A DNA stretch of 64,000 bases. It comes from Anaeramoeba ignava. Its lineage: Eukaryota > Metamonada > Anaeramoebidae. Where the stretch lies: positions 248,001-312,000 of the forward strand of contig JAPDFW010000065.1 of NCBI GenBank assembly GCA_028826165.1, read 5' to 3'. Each line of letters starts with the position of its first letter. Positions within the stretch are counted from its first letter, which is position 1. A program made the position numbers and the translations under genes. The notes under the pieces are model-generated. The model made no database searches and had not been told where the DNA came from. It was given only the letters and a program-made list of their open reading frames with translations. Below, one piece after another: positions 60,493-64,000 of the stretch.

Positions 60493-62162
60493 TCACATAA
60501 TTTCACAACATTTTCTATGAGATGATTGATTATCAGGAAAATGAATTACAGAATTCTGATTTGCATTTTGATTTGCATTTTGATTTTGTAAATTATCCAT
60601 TTCAATTTCAGCAGAATTAACTGTATTTGATTTTCCTTGATGTTGAATCCTCTTAAGTTGTTGTTCAAAAAGATCTGCATTTCTAGGTGAAGTTGGATCA
60701 TAAGCAAGCATTAATTTTTGTTGAGATCTACTAAGAGGATTATTTATATTTTGATCTGGATTTTGATTATTTTGATGAATTGGTTTAAAAGCACTATTTA
60801 GAAAAAGATTTGAATTCATATTTTCTGTTGAAATAAATTCTCTATTAAGTTTAGGACTATTTAAATCCATTTCTGCTAAAAAGGGTGATCTTGTTGGAAG
60901 AACACTAGACATTCCTGTATTTGCAACTGTTGAATTTGAGATTCTATTAAATTATTTTAAATTATTTTATTTTAAATTATTTTAAATTATTTTATTTTAA
61001 ATTATTTACAATATTGGTGTTTGTATATTTTCTGAAGGAATTTCCCAATCAAATGGATAATTATCATCAAAATGATAACGTAAATAAGTTTCTCGTAATA
61101 AATTTCTTAAATATTGATAATTAGGTTTATCTTCATATTTCAAACCTAAATTTAAAAATTAAATTAAATTTAAAAATAAATTTAAAAATTAAATTAAATT
61201 AAAAAAATAAATTTACTATTAATATGTTCAAAAAATTTAACAAATTCAGGTGGTAATCCTTGACATAAAGCTGGACAATTATACTTAATTTTCATTTCTT
61301 TGATTTCATCTTTTTCTTTTAATTTTCTCCAAGGTAATTGACCAACTAAAAATTCAATTAAAAGATAATACAAAGACCATAAATCATCTTTTCTTCCAAG
61401 TTCCTTTTTAATTTTGATTTTAATTTTGATTTTAATTTTTTAATTTTTTAATTTTTTTAATAAATTTATATTAATTACTTCTGATTGATGTGATGCAATT
61501 GAAGCATATCTTGCAGTTCCTCTAAACCCAATATTTTGTCTTGCCTAATTTTAATTTTAAATTTAATTTTAATTTTGATTTTTATTTTAAATTTAATTTT
61601 AATTTTTAATTTTTAAATTTAATTTTAATATTAATTTTAATTTTAATTATAAATTTAATTTTATTTTTAATTTTAAATTTAATATTAATTTTAATTTTAA
61701 TTATAATTATAATTTTAAATTTAATATTAATTTTAATTTTGATTTTGATTTTAATTGAAAATTTACAGGACGAATTTGAAAATTTGAATCAACATATTTC
61801 CTTGCTAATCCAAAATCAATAACACAACAAAATGATTGACCTTTATGAGAAGTTCTTCTTAATGCAAAATTTGACTAAAAAAATAATTTTAATTTTAATT
61901 TTATTTTTAATTTAAAATTTAAAATTTTTTTCTGATAATAAAATTACAGGTTTTATATCTCGATGAAGAAATCCAGCTTCATGAACATCTTCTATTGCAG
62001 ATATCAATTCAATTCCAAGACGTAAAGTAGTTCCTAATGAAAATTTTCCTGTTGGCATTTTTCTTTTTAATTGTGCTAAATTATTTCCAAGTAATTCCAT
62101 AACAACATAATTATAATTTGGAATTCTTCCACAAGAAATATAAATAGGAGCATATGGAGAAT
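60493..62162 (-). CDS. Tau-tubulin kinase-like CK1-family protein kinase (5' end missing)
   Basis: Six exons on the minus strand: 61948-62162, 61767-61874, 61479-61544, 61217-61403, 61010-61145 and 60493-60943, giving 386 residues in the window. Introns are 66-223 nt. Landmarks are YVVMELLGNNLAQLKR, GFLHRDIKP|SNFALRR (intron after the Pro), VIDFGLARK (DFG), GFRGTARYAS, GRKDDLWSLYYLLIEF and DNYPFDWEIPS, which follow TTBK more closely than CK1 proper. TTBK/CK1 kinases phosphorylate cytoskeletal and membrane substrates. The tail is Asn/Gln-rich and ends KCCEIM, a possible CaaX box with an adjacent Cys. The glycine loop and the catalytic Lys exon are upstream. An acceptor at 62163-62164 is my preferred 5' limit, because an in-frame TAA occurs at 62254-62256. 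The gene ends in TGA. Confidence 0.88.
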
Positions 62163-62164
62163 CT

Positions 62165-64000
62165 GAATTAAATTTATTATTAGAATTATTATTTAAATTA
62201 TTATTAAATTTATTTATTAAATTATTATTAAAATTATTAAAATTATTATTAAATTAAAATTATTATTAAATTTATTATTAAATTTATTATTAAATTTATT
62301 ATTAAAATTATTATTAAAATTATTATTAAATTTATTATTAAAATTTATTATTAAAATTATTATTAAAATTATTATTATTATTAAAATTTATTATTAAAAT
62401 TATTATTAAAATTATTATTAAAATTATTATTTAAATTATTATTAAAATTATTATTAAAATTATTATTAAAATTATTAAATTATTATTAAATTTATTATTA
62501 TATTTATTATTATATTAAAATTATTATTATTAAAATTATTATTAAATTTATTATTAAAATTATTATTAAATTTATTATTAAATTTATTATTAAATTATTA
62601 TTAAATTTATTATTAAATTTATTATTAAATTTATTATTAAATTTATTATTAAAATTATTATTAAATTATTATTAAATTTATATTATTAAAATTATTATTA
62701 AAATTTATTATTATTATTAATTAAATTTATTATTAAATTTTATTATTAAATTTATTATTAAAATTATTATTAAAATTATTATTAAAATTATTATTATTAA
62801 ATTTATTATTAAAATTATTATTAAAATTATTATTAAAATTATTATTAAAATTATTATTAAATTTATTATTAAATTTATTATTATTAAATTTATTATTAAA
62901 ATTTATTATTAAATTTATTATTAAATTTATTATTAAATTTATAAAATTATTATTAAAATTATTATTAAAATTATTATTATTATTAAATTCTCTATTATTA
63001 AAAATTTAAATTTTTTAAAAATTATTAAAATTATTATTAAAATTATTATTAAAATTATTATTTATTATTAAAATTATTATTAAATTATTATTAAATTAAA
63101 ATTATTATTTAAAATTTATTAAAATTATTATTAAAAATTATTATTAAAAATTATTAAATTTATTATTAAATTTATTTAATTTATTATTAAATTTATTATT
63201 AAATTTTATTATTAATTTTATTATTATTAAATTTATTATTTTTTAAAATTTATTATTAAAATTTATTATTAAAATTTATTATTAAATTTATTATTAAAAA
63301 ATTATTATTAAATTATTATTAAAAATTTATTATTAAATTATTAAAATTTATTATTTAAATTCGTAATTATTATTAAAAATTATTATTAAATTTATTATTA
63401 AATTTATTATTAAATTTATTATTAAAATTATTATTAAAAATTATTATTAAAATTATTATAAAAATAATTAAATTTATTATAAAATTATTATTAAATTTAT
63501 TATTAAAATTATTATTAAATTTATTATTAAAATTTATTATTAAAATTATTATTAAAATTATTATTAAATTTATTATTAAATTTATTATTAAAATTTATTA
63601 TTATTAAATTTATTATTAAATTTATTATTAAAATTATTATTAAATTTATTATTATTAAATTTATTATTATTATTAAATTTATTATTAAATTTATTATTAA
63701 ATTTATTATTAAATTTATTATTAAAATTATTATTAAATTTATTATTAAATTTATTATTAAAATTATTATTAAATTTATTATTAAAATTATTAAAATTATT
63801 ATTAAATTTATTATTAAATTTATTATTAAATTTATTATTAAATTTATTATTAAATTTATTATTAAATTTATTATTAAATTTATTATTAAATTTATTATTA
63901 AATTTATTATTAAATTTATTATTAAATTTATTATTAAAATTATTATTAAATTTATTATTAAATTTATTATTAAATTTATTATTAAATTGATTATTAAATT
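62165..64000 (-). repeat. AAATTTATTATT-type microsatellite to the window edge
   Basis: Over 1.8 kb of 11- and 12-mers (AAATTTATTATT, AAAATTATTATT) with little else. On the gene strand short pieces could read as Asn-rich peptide (NNKF, NNNF), but frequent TAA codons and phase slips argue against coding. I take it as an oversized intron of the kinase gene; the 5' exons lie beyond 64000. Confidence 0.8.

Noticed and set aside
62165..64000. Long poly-Asn N-terminal extension of the kinase
   Set aside because: In the kinase frame a TAA occurs at 62254-62256, and 11-mers shift phase often. A plausible acceptor exists at 62163-62164, so an intron is preferred.
1..64000. tRNA, rRNA, transposase or viral genes
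   Set aside because: I looked for cloverleaf-like GC-richer blocks and for transposase, reverse transcriptase or capsid motifs and saw none.

Overview
The window is nuclear DNA of a very AT-rich unicellular eukaryote. Genes have short AT-rich spliceosomal introns. The proteins are eukaryotic trafficking and ubiquitin-system components, many with Asn/Gln/Glu/Lys runs. TAA, TGA and TAG all end recognisable genes, so the code is standard. Large ankyrin/BTB families, F-box proteins, TCATTT-rich sequence just upstream of starts and the extreme AT content suggest a metamonad-like amoeba such as Anaeramoeba. That placement is inference, not proof.

Layout. 1-5257: tandem array of four F-box plus polytopic membrane (TMEM185-like) genes; the first is cut by the window edge, the middle two carry frameshifts and the last is intact. 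5325-7277: VPS33-like SM protein. 7278-11510: a 144-bp satellite in two blocks flanking a von Willebrand A gene on the minus strand. 11511-13858: proteasome ATPase Rpt4 with a 1.2-kb simple-repeat intron. 13955-29646: four tandem minus-strand ankyrin-BTB-BTB paralogs with about 37, 32, 25 and 15 ankyrin repeats. 29739-36066 (minus strand): N-myristoyltransferase, a seven-exon AP-1/2 beta-adaptin and a small PH-domain protein. 36315-45601: a giant PH-BEACH protein. It converges on COPI alpha (45598-49351). 49352-53072: 27 copies of a 135-bp satellite. 53073-56589: EMAP-like HELP/WD protein. 57574-60250: ubiquitin hydrolase. 60493 to the right edge: a tau-tubulin/CK1-type kinase whose 5' part lies beyond a microsatellite-filled intron.

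Functional themes. Membrane trafficking: VPS33 (HOPS/CORVET), beta-adaptin, COPI alpha, the BEACH and PH proteins, and NMT, which would lipidate Arf-type GTPases. Ubiquitin/proteasome: F-box adaptors, BTB adaptors, Rpt4 and a USP. Nothing suggests operons; the clustering may be chance.

Caution. Many conserved genes are interrupted by 1-2 nt indels, mostly in homopolymers. Several are probably sequence errors, so pseudogene calls in the young gene arrays are provisional. Exon boundaries were worked out by hand from reading frame, GT-AG sites and remembered family conservation; no search or alignment was run.
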